From an uncultured Spirochaetaceae bacterium (GTDB lineage Bacteria; Spirochaetota; Spirochaetia; Sphaerochaetales; Sphaerochaetaceae): a stretch of 40,335 nt of DNA. The DNA lies in NCBI GenBank assembly GCA_944389015.1, contig CALXKS010000081.1, positions 1 through 40,335 on the forward strand. Direction: 5' to 3'. Made by a program: the position numbers and the translations under genes. The notes under the pieces were generated by a model, which searched no databases, was not told the DNA's origin, and worked only from the letters and a program-made list of their open reading frames with translations. Below are positions 14,394-24,134 of the stretch, in pieces. The stretch's first letter is position 1, and the number at the start of each line of letters is the position of its first letter.

Positions 14394-17300
14394 TTAAGCC
14401 TTGAAATAACCGACAGCTGAGCTGAAGAAGCGGATGCTGTCTGCCCCCTCGGAAAGGTTGAGCATGGTGTTCCTCTGGCTCCTTTCAACATGGCCCATCC
14501 TTCCGAACACACGTCCATCAGGACTTGTTATCCCCTCGATTGCATGGACAGAGCCATTGAGGTTGAATCTGCCGTCCATCGTCGCATCTCCGCTCTCATC
14601 TGCGTACTGGAATGCGATCTGCCCTCTGGAAGCCAGGCTATGGACAGTGCTTTCATCGGCGATGAACCTGCCCTCTCCATGGCTTATGGGGACAAGGCAT
14701 ATCTCTCCAGAGTGGAATCCGGACATCCATGGGCTCATAACTGACGAGACGCGTACGCGCGCGATGTGCGATATATGCCTGCCGATCGTATTGAACGTCA
14801 GTGTCGGGCTGTCGGGAGATGGCTCACGGAACTCACCATATGGCAGAAGCCCAAGCTTCACAAGCGCCTGGAAGCCATTGCATATACCGCCAACAAGTCC
14901 CTTCCTGCTATCAAGGAGATCGGTTACGGCATCCTTCACAGCAGGGCTTCGCATGAATGCTGTTATGAACTTCCCTGATCCATCGGGCTCATCGGCTCCG
15001 GAGAATCCTCCTGGAATGAAGAGTATATGGCTGCTTCTGACTGCTTTTGCAAAGCCATCAATGCTACTCCTGATCGCATTGTCATCAAGATTCGATACAA
15101 CGAAGATCTCCGCATCAGCCCCCGCATCCTCGAATGCCCTCTTCGTATCGATCTCGCAGTTCGTTCCTGGGAACACCGGGATTATGACATGCGGCTTGAC
15201 TGCCTTGCCGAACGAGACTGACGATGCCTTATCATATGTGAATGTCTCTGCATGTCCCTCTCCTTCCGCTGTGATCGGATAGACAGATGAAAGCGGTTTC
15301 TCATAGATCTCAAGGAGCTCTGAGAGAGGTATGCCGTTGAAGGATGGAGCTTCGGTGGTACGTCCAAGAAGGACTGCTCCATCGACTGGCTTTCCTGACT
15401 CGATGATGAACGTCCCTGCAGGAGCGCTTCCATCTGTGCTTCCCTCATAGCCTATTCCGTTGCCGAAGCACATCTTCGCGATCGCTGCGGCGATGCTGCC
15501 ATAAGGAACGGTGGAGACAGCGCTGCACTCCCTGAAAAGCTTTTCTGCTCTATCAAGATGATCAGCGATGCTTCCAGAAGGCTGCAGGAGGTATACATAC
15601 GAACCGGCTCTCTTGAACTCCGGGGATATCACATGGGAGGGAGAGATGGTATTCACAGCGAATGACACAAGCGTATCGGGCACATCGATATCCTCGAATG
15701 TCCCGGACATGCTGTCCTTGCCTCCTATTGCGGCAGTCCCTAGATCAAGCTGTGCCTTGAGCGCGCCAAGAAGCGCTGCCATAGGCCGTCCCCAGCGCTC
15801 AGGATCCGTGCCTGTACGCCCGAAGAACTCCTGGAATGTGAGATAGGTACCGTGTCTGCTTCCACCTGTTGCGACTATCCTCGCCACGCTGTCGACAACA
15901 GCGTCATAGGAGCCTCTGAACGGATTGGAGGATGTTCTGTATGGATTGTAGCCATAGGCCATGAGGGATGCAGTCCCTGACCTCCCTTTTCCTGAAGGAA
16001 TGAGCGCGGCCATCGCCTCTGGCTCCGTCTTCTGGTTCTTTCCTCCGAATGGAAGAAGGACGGTGGATGCCCCGATTGTTGAATCAAAGCGCTCCGATAG
16101 TCCCTGCTTCGATGCCAGATTGAGATCGGAGAGAGCCTCTATGACGGAAAGGGAGGAAAGATCCTCATAGCACCCTCCCTTTGCCACTTTCACGCTCTGG
16201 TGCTTCTCAGCTCCATTGGTATCGAGGAAGGAGCGCTCAAGGTGCACGATCTCCTTTCCCCTCCACCTCATCCTCAGGACAGGTTCGGCTGTCACAGCTG
16301 CGACGGGCGTGCATTCAAGATTCTCCCTGCGGGCAAGCTCCATGAAGCGCTCCGCATCATCTTTGCCGACAGCGACTGCCATCCTTTCCTGGCTCTCTGA
16401 GATCGCAAGCTCTGTGCCATCGAGCCCTAGGTACTTCCTTGGAACCTTATCAAGATCTATATCAAGACCAGGGGCAAGCTCTCCGATAGCTACCGAGACC
16501 CCGCCTGCGCCGAAGTCATTGCAGCGCTTTATCATCAATGAGACTTCCTTATCCATGAAGAGGCGCTGGAGCTTCCTCTCCTCCGGGGCATTTCCCTTCT
16601 GCACCTCCGCAGAGCATGTCTCCAGGGATTTCATGCCATGGCTCTTGGATGAGCCTGTCGCTCCTCCGATGCCATCGCGTCCCGTCCTTCCTCCAAGAAG
16701 AAGGATGATGTCCCCAGGTTCAGGAGCCTCACGCCTCACATGATCGGCAGGAACGGCACCGAGGACCGCACCGAGCTCCATATGCTTTGCCTTGTATCCC
16801 GGATGGTAGATTTCCTCTACCTTACCTGTTGCCAGTCCGATCTGGTTGCCATAGCTTGAATAGCCGCGGGCTGCATCGAGAGCGATCTTGCGCTGCGGAA
16901 GCTTTCCTGCCATTGTAGCGGAAAACGGCTCAGTGACATCCCCCGATCCTGTGATCCTCATCGCCTGATAGACATAAGCACGTCCCGAAAGTGGATCGCG
17001 GATAGCCCCTCCTATGCATGTGGCAGCACCGCCGAAGGGCTCTATCTCCGTAGGGTGGTTATGCGTCTCATTCTTGAAGAGCAGGAGGTACGGGACCTCA
17101 TTTCCATCGATTTCCGCATTTATCCTTATCGAGCATGCATTGATCTCCTCGGACTTGTCCAGATTCTGCAGAAGCCCCCGCCTGTCCAGGATCCTTGCAC
17201 CTATTGTCGCTATATCCATGAGCGTGACAGGTCTATCATCCCTTCCAAGCTCCTTTCTGATTTCAAGATACTCCTTGTATGCCTTTTCTGCATCCTCATC

Positions 17301-18005
17301 CTCAAACTCCACGGAATCGAGGTGTGTGAGGAATGTCGTATGACGGCAGTGGTCTGACCAGTATGTATCACAGACGCGGAGCTCGGTGATCGTCGGATCG
17401 CGGCGCTCCGTATCCCTGAAATATGACTGGAAGAGCGCGAGATCAGCGCTGTCCATCGCAAGCCCATAGCGTGAGCGGAAGCTGTCAAGCTCCTTTGCGT
17501 CCATCGAGATAAAGCCCGAAAGAACAGCTACATCGCCAGGCTCTGGATAGTCCGATGAGAGGGTGCTCCCTTCCTCGAGCGGGGCTTCCTCTGCTTCAAC
17601 CGGGTTTATGAGGAACTTCCTGATCCTCTGCCCATCCTCTTCTGTGCAGCCGTAAAGAAGATAGATCCTCGATGACTTCACCCTTGCCCTTGTCCCAGGG
17701 GATAGGAATGCTATGCACTCCTCCGCACTCCTTGCCCTCTGATCGAACTGACCTGGAAGGAAGCAGATGCGGAAGACATCATCGGATTGGGGAAGAGCAC
17801 TGAGCACATCATCTACCTGCGGCTCGGAGAAGACCTCATTGACAGCACGGCTGAAGACGGACTCGGGGATATCCTCCGCATCATATGCATTGATCACCCT
17901 GACATCATCTATATCGATAGCAAGGAATTCCCTGATGTCGCGGAGAAGGGCCTCCGCCTCATTCCTGAATCCTTCCTTCTTCTCTACAAGCACTCTATAC
18001 ACCAT
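14394..18005 (-). CDS. purL: Phosphoribosylformylglycinamidine synthase, single-chain PurL with fused glutaminase
   Basis: Converts FGAR to FGAM with glutamine and ATP, the fourth step of purine synthesis. At 1203 residues it fuses the synthetase and the glutamine amidotransferase. The catalytic core is seen in 'TYWSDHCRHTTFLTHLDSVEF' and 'FKNETHNHPTEIEPFGGAAT'; the glutaminase has 'IPVFPGTNCEIDTKRAFEDA', the nucleophile Cys in 'GGICNGFQAL' and the His of 'SHGEGRF'. The length and motif style fit the clostridial/spirochaetal one-chain type rather than the separate PurS-PurQ-PurL set. It overlaps the end of purD by 11 bases and is the last purine gene of the operon. Confidence 0.95.
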   Translation of the reverse strand: MVYRVLVEKKEGFRNEAEALLRDIREFLAIDIDDVRVINAYDAEDIPESVFSRAVNEVFSEPQVDDVLSALPQSDDVFRICFLPGQFDQRARSAEECIAFLSPGTRARVKSSRIYLLYGCTEEDGQRIRKFLINPVEAEEAPLEEGSTLSSDYPEPGDVAVLSGFISMDAKELDSFRSRYGLAMDSADLALFQSYFRDTERRDPTITELRVCDTYWSDHCRHTTFLTHLDSVEFEDEDAEKAYKEYLEIRKELGRDDRPVTLMDIATIGARILDRRGLLQNLDKSEEINACSIRINAEIDGNEVPYLLLFKNETHNHPTEIEPFGGAATCIGGAIRDPLSGRAYVYQAMRITGSGDVTEPFSATMAGKLPQRKIALDAARGYSSYGNQIGLATGKVEEIYHPGYKAKHMELGAVLGAVPADHVRREAPEPGDIILLLGGRTGRDGIGGATGSSKSHGMKSLETCSAEVQKGNAPEERKLQRLFMDKEVSLMIKRCNDFGAGGVSVAIGELAPGLDIDLDKVPRKYLGLDGTELAISESQERMAVAVGKDDAERFMELARRENLECTPVAAVTAEPVLRMRWRGKEIVHLERSFLDTNGAEKHQSVKVAKGGCYEDLSSLSVIEALSDLNLASKQGLSERFDSTIGASTVLLPFGGKNQKTEPEAMAALIPSGKGRSGTASLMAYGYNPYRTSSNPFRGSYDAVVDSVARIVATGGSRHGTYLTFQEFFGRTGTDPERWGRPMAALLGALKAQLDLGTAAIGGKDSMSGTFEDIDVPDTLVSFAVNTISPSHVISPEFKRAGSYVYLLQPSGSIADHLDRAEKLFRECSAVSTVPYGSIAAAIAKMCFGNGIGYEGSTDGSAPAGTFIIESGKPVDGAVLLGRTTEAPSFNGIPLSELLEIYEKPLSSVYPITAEGEGHAETFTYDKASSVSFGKAVKPHVIIPVFPGTNCEIDTKRAFEDAGADAEIFVVSNLDDNAIRSSIDGFAKAVRSSHILFIPGGFSGADEPDGSGKFITAFMRSPAVKDAVTDLLDSRKGLVGGICNGFQALVKLGLLPYGEFREPSPDSPTLTFNTIGRHISHIARVRVSSVMSPWMSGFHSGEICLVPISHGEGRFIADESTVHSLASRGQIAFQYADESGDATMDGRFNLNGSVHAIEGITSPDGRVFGRMGHVERSQRNTMLNLSEGADSIRFFSSAVGYFKA

Positions 18006-19266
18006 TCAAAGCCTCCAGAGCTCTCTTTCCGATATCCTTCCTATAGAACATCCCATCGAAATGGATGTGCTCCATAGCCCTGTATGCCTTATCGATAGCC
18101 TCGGGGAGGCTCTTTGCGAGAGAGCATACTGAAAGGACACGCCCGCCAGATGTTGCAAGCTTTCCATTCTTCTCTGCAGCTCCTGCAATGAAAAGCCTGG
18201 AATCCCAGATATCCCCGACACTGATCTCCTTCCCCTTCTCATACTTCCCGGGATATCCTCCGCTTGCAGCGACAACGCAGCATGAGGATAGCTTCTTCCA
18301 CTTCACATCTGCATCGGCAAGACGGCCATCTGTGACGCTCTGCATGATCTGCAGCAGATCAGAGTCGAGAAGAGGGAGTATTGCCTCAGCTTCCGGATCG
18401 CCGAATCTTGAATTGTACTCTATGACCTTCGGACCATCAGGGGTGAGCATCAGCCCGAAATAGAGGCAGCCTGAGAACGGACAGCCCTCCATCTCCATAG
18501 CCCTGATCGTAGGGAGGAATATCCTATCCATGCACTCCGCTGCGATACTGTCTGTGAAGAACGGATTTGGAGCAATGACACCCATTCCTCCTGTATTGAG
18601 CCCCTCATCCCCATCCAGGGCCCTCTTATGATCCATGCTCGATACCATGGGAACGATGGTCTTACCATCGGTGAATGAGAGAACAGTGACCTCCGGACCT
18701 GTCAGAAACTCCTCGATGACAATCTTCCTCCCGGCATCTCCGAATGCATCGTCATCCATCATGCTGCGGATGGCATCCTCTGCTTCCTTCCTGCTCTCTG
18801 CTATGATGACACCCTTTCCAAGTGCAAGACCATCTGCTTTTATCACAAGAGGATAGTCCTGGGCTGATGCATACTCTATAGCAGATGCGCTGTCGGTGAA
18901 GACCTCATATGATGCGGTCGGAATCGAATACTTATGCATCAGATCCTTCGCAAAGGACTTGGAGGACTCGATCCTCGCTGCCCTTCTATCTGGCCCGAAT
19001 GCAGGGATCCCCGCCCCCTTGAGCGCATCAACCATGCCTGCGGCCAATGGATCGTCAGGCGCAACGACGACATAGTCGATCGAGTGCTCCCTGCATGCCG
19101 CGATCGTACCGGTTATATCCATTACGCTTCCCGGGATATTCGTCCCATAGCGTCCCGTTCCGCCGTTGCCTGGAAGGAAGAAAAGGGATGGGGAGAGACT
19201 GCTCTCCGCTATCTTCTGCCCAAGTGCATCCTCCCTTCCGCCGCTTCCGATTATAAGTACATTCAT
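17995..19266 (-). CDS. purD: Phosphoribosylamine-glycine ligase (GAR synthetase)
   Basis: Joins glycine to phosphoribosylamine using ATP. The start is the ATG at 19266 (MNVLIIGSGGRE), preceded by GGGGGAA; longer in-frame extensions lack a site. The 423-residue protein has the N-terminal 'GSGGRE' motif, the ATP-grasp region 'YPLVIKADGLALGKGV', 'KIVIEEFLTGPEVTVLSF', and 'HKRALDGDEGLNTGGMG', all typical of PurD. The usual 'GREHALA' is 'GREDALG' here. It ends with TAG at 17995-17997, showing that amber is used as an ordinary stop in this genome. Confidence 0.94.
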   Translation of the reverse strand: MNVLIIGSGGREDALGQKIAESSLSPSLFFLPGNGGTGRYGTNIPGSVMDITGTIAACREHSIDYVVVAPDDPLAAGMVDALKGAGIPAFGPDRRAARIESSKSFAKDLMHKYSIPTASYEVFTDSASAIEYASAQDYPLVIKADGLALGKGVIIAESRKEAEDAIRSMMDDDAFGDAGRKIVIEEFLTGPEVTVLSFTDGKTIVPMVSSMDHKRALDGDEGLNTGGMGVIAPNPFFTDSIAAECMDRIFLPTIRAMEMEGCPFSGCLYFGLMLTPDGPKVIEYNSRFGDPEAEAILPLLDSDLLQIMQSVTDGRLADADVKWKKLSSCCVVAASGGYPGKYEKGKEISVGDIWDSRLFIAGAAEKNGKLATSGGRVLSVCSLAKSLPEAIDKAYRAMEHIHFDGMFYRKDIGKRALEALNGV

Positions 19267-19277
19267 ATTTCCCCCGA

Positions 19278-20450
19278 TCAATGATGGAAGAGCCTCACTG
19301 TCGTGAAGCACATGACCATGCCGAATCTGTCAGCCTCTTCTATGACAAGATCATCCCTGACGCTTCCGCCAGGCTGTGCAATATACCTGACACCGCTCTT
19401 TCTCGCCCTGTCTATGTTGTCGGAGAACGGGAAGAATGCATCGGATGCCAGGGAGATGCCGTCGACTGCAGCCAGATATGCCTTCTTCTCCTCTCTCGTG
19501 AACGGCTCCGGCTTCTCTGTGAAATAACTCTGCCATGATGAAAGGACATCCATCTCAGGATCCTCCGAGAGGTACTGCTCGATCACATTGTCCTTGTCAT
19601 TCCTTGAGAGGCCTGGAAGGAATGGGAGGGACTGGACCTTGTCCGAGAGCCTGAGATTCCATAGGTCTGCCTTGTTTCCCGCAAGCCTCGTGCAATGGAT
19701 CCTGGACTGCTGTCCGGCACCCACTCCGATTGTCTGTCCGTTGTATGCATAGCAGACGGAATTGGACTGCGTATGCTTCAAGGCTATAAGGGCAACTGCA
19801 AGATCGCGCCTTGCCTCCGCAGTCAGCTCCTTGTTCTTCGTGACGATATTGGAGAAATCAGCATCGGTCGGCACATACTCATTCCTGTCCTGCACGAAAT
19901 CAATGCCGAACACAGAGCGTCTTTCCTCCTTCTCCGGTACGAAATCAGGATCGATGGAAAGAACTGTATAGCTTCCCTTTCTCTTCTCCTTCAGTATCTC
20001 CAGGGCCTCCGGGGTGTATCCTGGGGCAATGACACCGTCTGAGACCTCCCTTGCAATGAGATGGGCAGTAGCCTCATCGCATACATCGGAAAGGGAGATG
20101 AAGTCGCCGAATGAGCTCATCCTGTCAGCGCTTCTTGCCCTTGCATATGCCGATGCAAGCGGCGTAAGCTCCATCTTCCTGGGGATGAACGACATCTTCC
20201 TCTCCTTCTCGGAGAGCGGAAGACCGATTGCAGCCCCTGCAGGGGATACATGCTTGAATGATGCTGCGGCAGGAAGCCCTGTGACGCTCTTCAGTTCAGA
20301 TACAAGCTGCCAGCCATTGAGCGCATCAAGGAAGTTGATATACCCGGCTCTGCCATTCAGCACTTCTACAGGAAGGCCTCCCTTTCTCTCGATATATGCC
20401 CTCTTCTGATTCGGATTGCATCCATACTTCAGATCGATTCTCTCAGCCAT
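19278..20450 (-). CDS. purH: Stand-alone AICAR transformylase (PurH without the cyclohydrolase domain)
   Basis: Transfers a formyl group from 10-formyl-THF to AICAR to give FAICAR. The start at 20450 (MAERIDLKYG) has GGAGG 7 bases upstream inside purO. At 390 residues it lacks the N-terminal MGS-like IMP cyclohydrolase domain (about 200 residues) of ordinary bacterial PurH (about 510-530). The transformylase domain is complete: 'LKYGCNPNQKRA', the catalytic Lys-His in 'ASFKHVSPAGAA', 'DFISLSDVCDEATA', 'SNSVCYAYNGQTIGVGAGQQSR'-type motif and the terminal 'DRFGMVMCFTTVRLFHH'. The missing activity is supplied by the PurO-type gene immediately before it, whose last codons it overlaps by 8 bases. 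Confidence 0.9.
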   Translation of the reverse strand: MAERIDLKYGCNPNQKRAYIERKGGLPVEVLNGRAGYINFLDALNGWQLVSELKSVTGLPAAASFKHVSPAGAAIGLPLSEKERKMSFIPRKMELTPLASAYARARSADRMSSFGDFISLSDVCDEATAHLIAREVSDGVIAPGYTPEALEILKEKRKGSYTVLSIDPDFVPEKEERRSVFGIDFVQDRNEYVPTDADFSNIVTKNKELTAEARRDLAVALIALKHTQSNSVCYAYNGQTIGVGAGQQSRIHCTRLAGNKADLWNLRLSDKVQSLPFLPGLSRNDKDNVIEQYLSEDPEMDVLSSWQSYFTEKPEPFTREEKKAYLAAVDGISLASDAFFPFSDNIDRARKSGVRYIAQPGGSVRDDLVIEEADRFGMVMCFTTVRLFHH

Positions 20451-21114
20451 TTGATTCCTCCATTGCATTCATGATGCGCTCCTCGCTGCCGTAGCGGACA
20501 TATACAGAGATTCTTCTGTCCTCCGCTATCGCATTCCAGGCATCGTTCAGGAGCTCATCGGCCGATGAGAGCGTCTCAAGCCTTGCAGGAAGACCTTCGA
20601 ATGAAGGAAGCGGAGAACCGTCGTGCATATATGTATGGATCATATGCATGACACCGTTCTCCACACCGTAGCTATAGATCCTTCTCTCAGTCTCATCACC
20701 ACTCTTCCTGATGATCGAAAGCGTATAACCGGAAGCACTATGCGTGATGCTGATGCGTGGTGTGAAATTGGGATCATCGGGCTCATATGTCCTTGTGACC
20801 AGAGCCTCCTCAAGGCTCTTCCCTTCATTGAGGAAGTCAGCGATCGTATCGGTCTGATCGCCGTTTGTGAGGACCGTGGTCTCTCCTGCATACCTCATCG
20901 CATTGTAGATGATCAGCGATGGATCCTCTACCTTCGATGGATCATATGGCTCTGTGCGCAGAACACCATTCTCAAGGCGGAATACGCGATTGCGGCTGTT
21001 GCTGCTCCGTCCTGTGATCGCATACAGAAGCACAGGCTCCCCGTTCTTCCCATACCCTGCAGCCGCGATGCGTCCGGGGTAATCTATAGCACCTAGATAC
21101 TCACCTGCTCTCAT
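20443..21114 (-). CDS. purO: IMP cyclohydrolase, archaeal PurO type
   Basis: Closes FAICAR to IMP, the last step of the pathway. The 223-residue protein carries the PurO (PF07826) landmarks: 'DYPGRIAAAG', 'YAITGRSSNSRNRVF', 'DPSLIIYNAMRYAG', 'LTNGDQTDTIADFL' and 'TYEPDDPNFTPRISI'. PurO was defined in methanogens and is unrelated to the cyclohydrolase half of PurH; it is also found in some bacteria. It sits between purN and the domain-reduced purH, which fits non-homologous replacement. The ATG at 21114 follows AAAGGAG by 8 bases and overlaps the purN stop. Confidence 0.88.
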   Translation of the reverse strand: MRAGEYLGAIDYPGRIAAAGYGKNGEPVLLYAITGRSSNSRNRVFRLENGVLRTEPYDPSKVEDPSLIIYNAMRYAGETTVLTNGDQTDTIADFLNEGKSLEEALVTRTYEPDDPNFTPRISITHSASGYTLSIIRKSGDETERRIYSYGVENGVMHMIHTYMHDGSPLPSFEGLPARLETLSSADELLNDAWNAIAEDRRISVYVRYGSEERIMNAMEESNG

Positions 21115-21700
21115 TCTCTATCTCCTTTGCTATCATCTCCGCCGCCTGGGGAAGGATTATCCATTCAGCTTCCTCCATGACCCTTCTCTGAAGCGTCTCA
21201 GCAGTATCATCAGGCTCAATGTAGACAGCCTTCTGCATAAGAATCCTTCCTCCATCGGGGATCTCATTCACGATATGGACAGTTGCACCGGTCACCTTCA
21301 CCCCATAGTCAAGTGCAGCTTCGTGGACCTTGAGCCCATAGAAGCCTTTGCCGCAGAATGAAGGGATCAGCGATGGATGGATGTTTATTATCCTGTCCTT
21401 GTATGCCTCGATCACAGTCTCCGGCAGGATGGAAAGGAAACCAGCAAGGATCACCATCTGTATCCCATTCTCGCTGAGCGTCTTCAGAAGCTCCTCGGAA
21501 AAGCGCTTCATGCCGATTGCCCTCCGCTCAATGAGGATTCCCCTGCGGCCATGATCCGCAGCCCTCTTCAGGGCATATGCCTCCCTGTCTGCTATGACAA
21601 GGGCGATATGGAGGGACGGCATCCTGCCTTCCTCCTCTGCCTTGAGAAGCGCTTCGAGGTTCGTGCCTCCGCCTGAAACAAGGACAGCGGCCTTTACCAT
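21101..21700 (-). CDS. purN: Phosphoribosylglycinamide formyltransferase (GAR transformylase)
   Basis: Formylates GAR with 10-formyl-THF. The 199-residue protein has the N-terminal 'VLVSGGGTNLEALL', the folate site 'ILAGFLSILP', the catalytic 'NIHPSLIPSFCGKGFYGLKV' with Asn and His, and 'VNEIPDGGRILMQKAV' with the catalytic Asp. The 'FCGKGFYG' variant of the usual 'FPG..' loop is common in clostridial and spirochaetal PurN. It starts 7 bases inside the end of purM behind an AAGGA site and overlaps purO. Confidence 0.94.
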   Translation of the reverse strand: MVKAAVLVSGGGTNLEALLKAEEEGRMPSLHIALVIADREAYALKRAADHGRRGILIERRAIGMKRFSEELLKTLSENGIQMVILAGFLSILPETVIEAYKDRIINIHPSLIPSFCGKGFYGLKVHEAALDYGVKVTGATVHIVNEIPDGGRILMQKAVYIEPDDTAETLQRRVMEEAEWIILPQAAEMIAKEIENESR

Positions 21701-22716
21701 ATCCTTACCTCATCGCTGCTTTTCACGATCTCGCCGATGATGTACGATCCCTGAACTGCGCCAAGAGCGCTCTCTGCCGTATTCCTGTCAACTATGGCAA
21801 TCATGCCAACACCCATGTTGAAGGTATTGAACATATCGCGCTCAGGAATGCCCCCAGTCCTCTGGATGACATCGAAGACAGGAAGGATGCGGACATCGCT
21901 CTTCCTGATGCTTATGCCAAGTCCCTCCGGAAGCACTCTCGGGATGTTCTCATAGAAGCCACCTCCCGTGATGTGGCATATGGCATGGACCTCAGATGCA
22001 GCAATGGCTGAGAGAGCTTCCCTGACATAGATGCGCGTAGGAGTAAGCAGGGCCTCTCCAAGCGTCGTTCCGAGCTCTGCCTCATGCCGCCTGAGAACAG
22101 CTGGATCCGAATCGATCGAGAAGACCTTCCGCACAAGGGAGAAACCATTTGAATGGACACCCGATGAAGGGAATGCTATTGCAACGTCCCCCTCCTTCAC
22201 CCTGTCACGTCCAAGGATCCTCTCCTTCTCCGCAATGCCCACGGAGAATCCTGCAAGGTCATACTCATTCTCCGGATAGAATCCGGGCATCTCCGCTGTC
22301 TCTCCGCCGACGAGGGCGCACCCAGCCTCCACACAGCCATCGGCAACACCCTTCACGATCGAAGCAATACGCTCCGGAACATTCCTGCCGCATGCGATGT
22401 AGTCAAGGAAGATCAGGGGCTTTGCTCCAAGACATACGATATCATTGACGCACATCGCAACGCAGTCGATGCCGACTGTATCGTGCTTGTCCAGCGCGAA
22501 TGCGATCTTAAGCTTCGTTCCGACCCCATCCGTACCCGAAACAAGAACAGAGCCACGCTCCCCGGAGATATCATAAAGACCTCCGAATCCCCCGATATCA
22601 TCGGTGGGAAGACCCGCCTTGGTCCTGTTCACATGCTCCTTCATAAGCTCAACTGCCCTGTATCCTGCAGTTATATCAACACCGCTTTCCCTGTAGCTTT
22701 CCGAATAGCTTTTCAT
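21694..22716 (-). CDS. purM: Phosphoribosylformylglycinamidine cyclo-ligase (AIR synthetase)
   Basis: Closes FGAM to AIR with ATP. Two adjacent ATGs exist at 22719 and 22716; the second is 6 bases after GAGGGG and is preferred. The 340-residue product shows 'SGTDGVGTKLKIAFALDKHD', 'IDCVAMCVNDIVCLGAKP', 'GCALVGGETAEMPG', 'FSVGIAEKE' and 'HITGGGFYENIPRVLP', the standard PurM motifs. It overlaps or abuts the purF stop (TGATGATG), indicating translational coupling. Confidence 0.95.
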   Translation of the reverse strand: MKSYSESYRESGVDITAGYRAVELMKEHVNRTKAGLPTDDIGGFGGLYDISGERGSVLVSGTDGVGTKLKIAFALDKHDTVGIDCVAMCVNDIVCLGAKPLIFLDYIACGRNVPERIASIVKGVADGCVEAGCALVGGETAEMPGFYPENEYDLAGFSVGIAEKERILGRDRVKEGDVAIAFPSSGVHSNGFSLVRKVFSIDSDPAVLRRHEAELGTTLGEALLTPTRIYVREALSAIAASEVHAICHITGGGFYENIPRVLPEGLGISIRKSDVRILPVFDVIQRTGGIPERDMFNTFNMGVGMIAIVDRNTAESALGAVQGSYIIGEIVKSSDEVRIW

Positions 22717-22718
22717 CA

Positions 22719-24134
22719 TCAACCCCTCTGATGGTATCTGTCCTTGCCCTGCACTTCCGGCGGCGGACAAGGGTACTCACCTGTAAAGCATGCGCGGCAG
22801 AAGCCTCTGTCGCCGTTATCCGCAAGCTTTATCACGCTCTCCGGAGATAAAAATCCAATGGAATCGACATCCAGGATCTCCTTCATCTCCTCATCGCTGT
22901 ACTTATAGGCGAATAGATTCTCCGAGCTATCTATATCAGTGCCGAAATAGCACGGATAGAGGAACTTCGGAGCTGAGGACATGAAGTGCACCTCGACAGC
23001 CCCTGCATCGCGGAGAAGCTTAACTATATGCTTCGATGTAGTGCCTCTGACAATCGAGTCATCGATCAGGACAACGCGCTTGCCCTTCACAGCAGATGGA
23101 ATCGGATTCAGTTTCAGCTTAACAGCATTCTCCCTCATCTTCTGATCAGGCTGGATGAACGTACGCCCTATATACTTGTTCTTTATTAGCCCTGTAGAGT
23201 ACGGGATGCCCGATTGCCTGGAGTAACCAAGCGCAGCCTCGATTCCTGAATCAGGAACACCGATCACAACATCAGCCTGCACAGGATGCTCAAGAGCAAG
23301 GAATGCGCCTGCCCTCTGTCTTGCATTCTGCACGGATACTCCATCGATCACGGAGTCAGGACGGGCAAAGTAGATAAGCTCGAAGACGCAGAATGCCTTC
23401 TTTTCCTTCCCTGTATGGGACCTGTCGGAGATGACCTTCCCATCTTTCCCGATCCTTACGATCTCTCCCGGCTCTATATCCCTGATGAACTCCGCTCCGA
23501 TAGTATCGAACGCACAGCTTTCCGATGCAAAGACATAGCCATCTTCCGTCCTTCCCATGCAAAGAGGCCTGAAGCCCCATGGGTCACGGGCGGCGACAAG
23601 CGTATCACGGCCCATGACCAGAAGCGAGTATGCCCCATGGAGATCATCCATCAGCTTCGATACTGCCTCATGGAGAGGCAGATTCTCCAGACGATGGCGC
23701 ACAAGCATATATGCAATGACCTCTGTGTCGCTTGTCGTATGGAATATCGAGCCGTTCAGCTCCAGCTCCTTCCTCAGCTGGGCATCGTTCGTGAGATTCC
23801 CGTTATGGGCTACGGCCACGGAACCGAGGTAGTGATTGACCACAAGCGGCTGGACGTTCAGCCTTGGATTGATTCCCGTAGTCCCGTATCTGACATGGGA
23901 TATCGCCATCGTAGCCTCCGGAAAAGAGGAAAGGACGGAGGATGTGAAGACATCATTCACAAGTCCTGCGTCCTTTCTGGAGACTATGCCGCTATCAGCT
24001 GCGACTGCGATTCCTGCCCCTTCCTGCCCTCTGTGCTGAAGCGCATAGAGAGCATAATAGCATGTGCGGGCAAGGTCGGATGGAGTCTCCGACCAGATAC
24101 CGAAAAGCCCGCATTCTTCCTTAAGCTCATCCAT
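22719..24134 (-). CDS. purF: Amidophosphoribosyltransferase, Fe-S type
   Basis: Commits PRPP to purine synthesis using glutamine. The ATG at 24134 ([12 protein letters not shown]) overlaps the purC stop. A seven-residue propeptide precedes the nucleophile Cys8, as in the self-processing Bacillus-type enzyme. The glutaminase half has 'ISHVRYGTTG' and 'VAVAHNGNLTN'; the transferase half has the PRPP loop 'RVVLIDDSIVRGTTS'. Cysteines in 'FCVFELIYFARPD', 'YPCYFGTD' and 'GFCRACFTGEYP' correspond to the four [4Fe-4S] ligands of B. subtilis PurF. The length (471 residues) is normal for this class. Confidence 0.96.
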   Translation of the reverse strand: MDELKEECGLFGIWSETPSDLARTCYYALYALQHRGQEGAGIAVAADSGIVSRKDAGLVNDVFTSSVLSSFPEATMAISHVRYGTTGINPRLNVQPLVVNHYLGSVAVAHNGNLTNDAQLRKELELNGSIFHTTSDTEVIAYMLVRHRLENLPLHEAVSKLMDDLHGAYSLLVMGRDTLVAARDPWGFRPLCMGRTEDGYVFASESCAFDTIGAEFIRDIEPGEIVRIGKDGKVISDRSHTGKEKKAFCVFELIYFARPDSVIDGVSVQNARQRAGAFLALEHPVQADVVIGVPDSGIEAALGYSRQSGIPYSTGLIKNKYIGRTFIQPDQKMRENAVKLKLNPIPSAVKGKRVVLIDDSIVRGTTSKHIVKLLRDAGAVEVHFMSSAPKFLYPCYFGTDIDSSENLFAYKYSDEEMKEILDVDSIGFLSPESVIKLADNGDRGFCRACFTGEYPCPPPEVQGKDRYHQRG

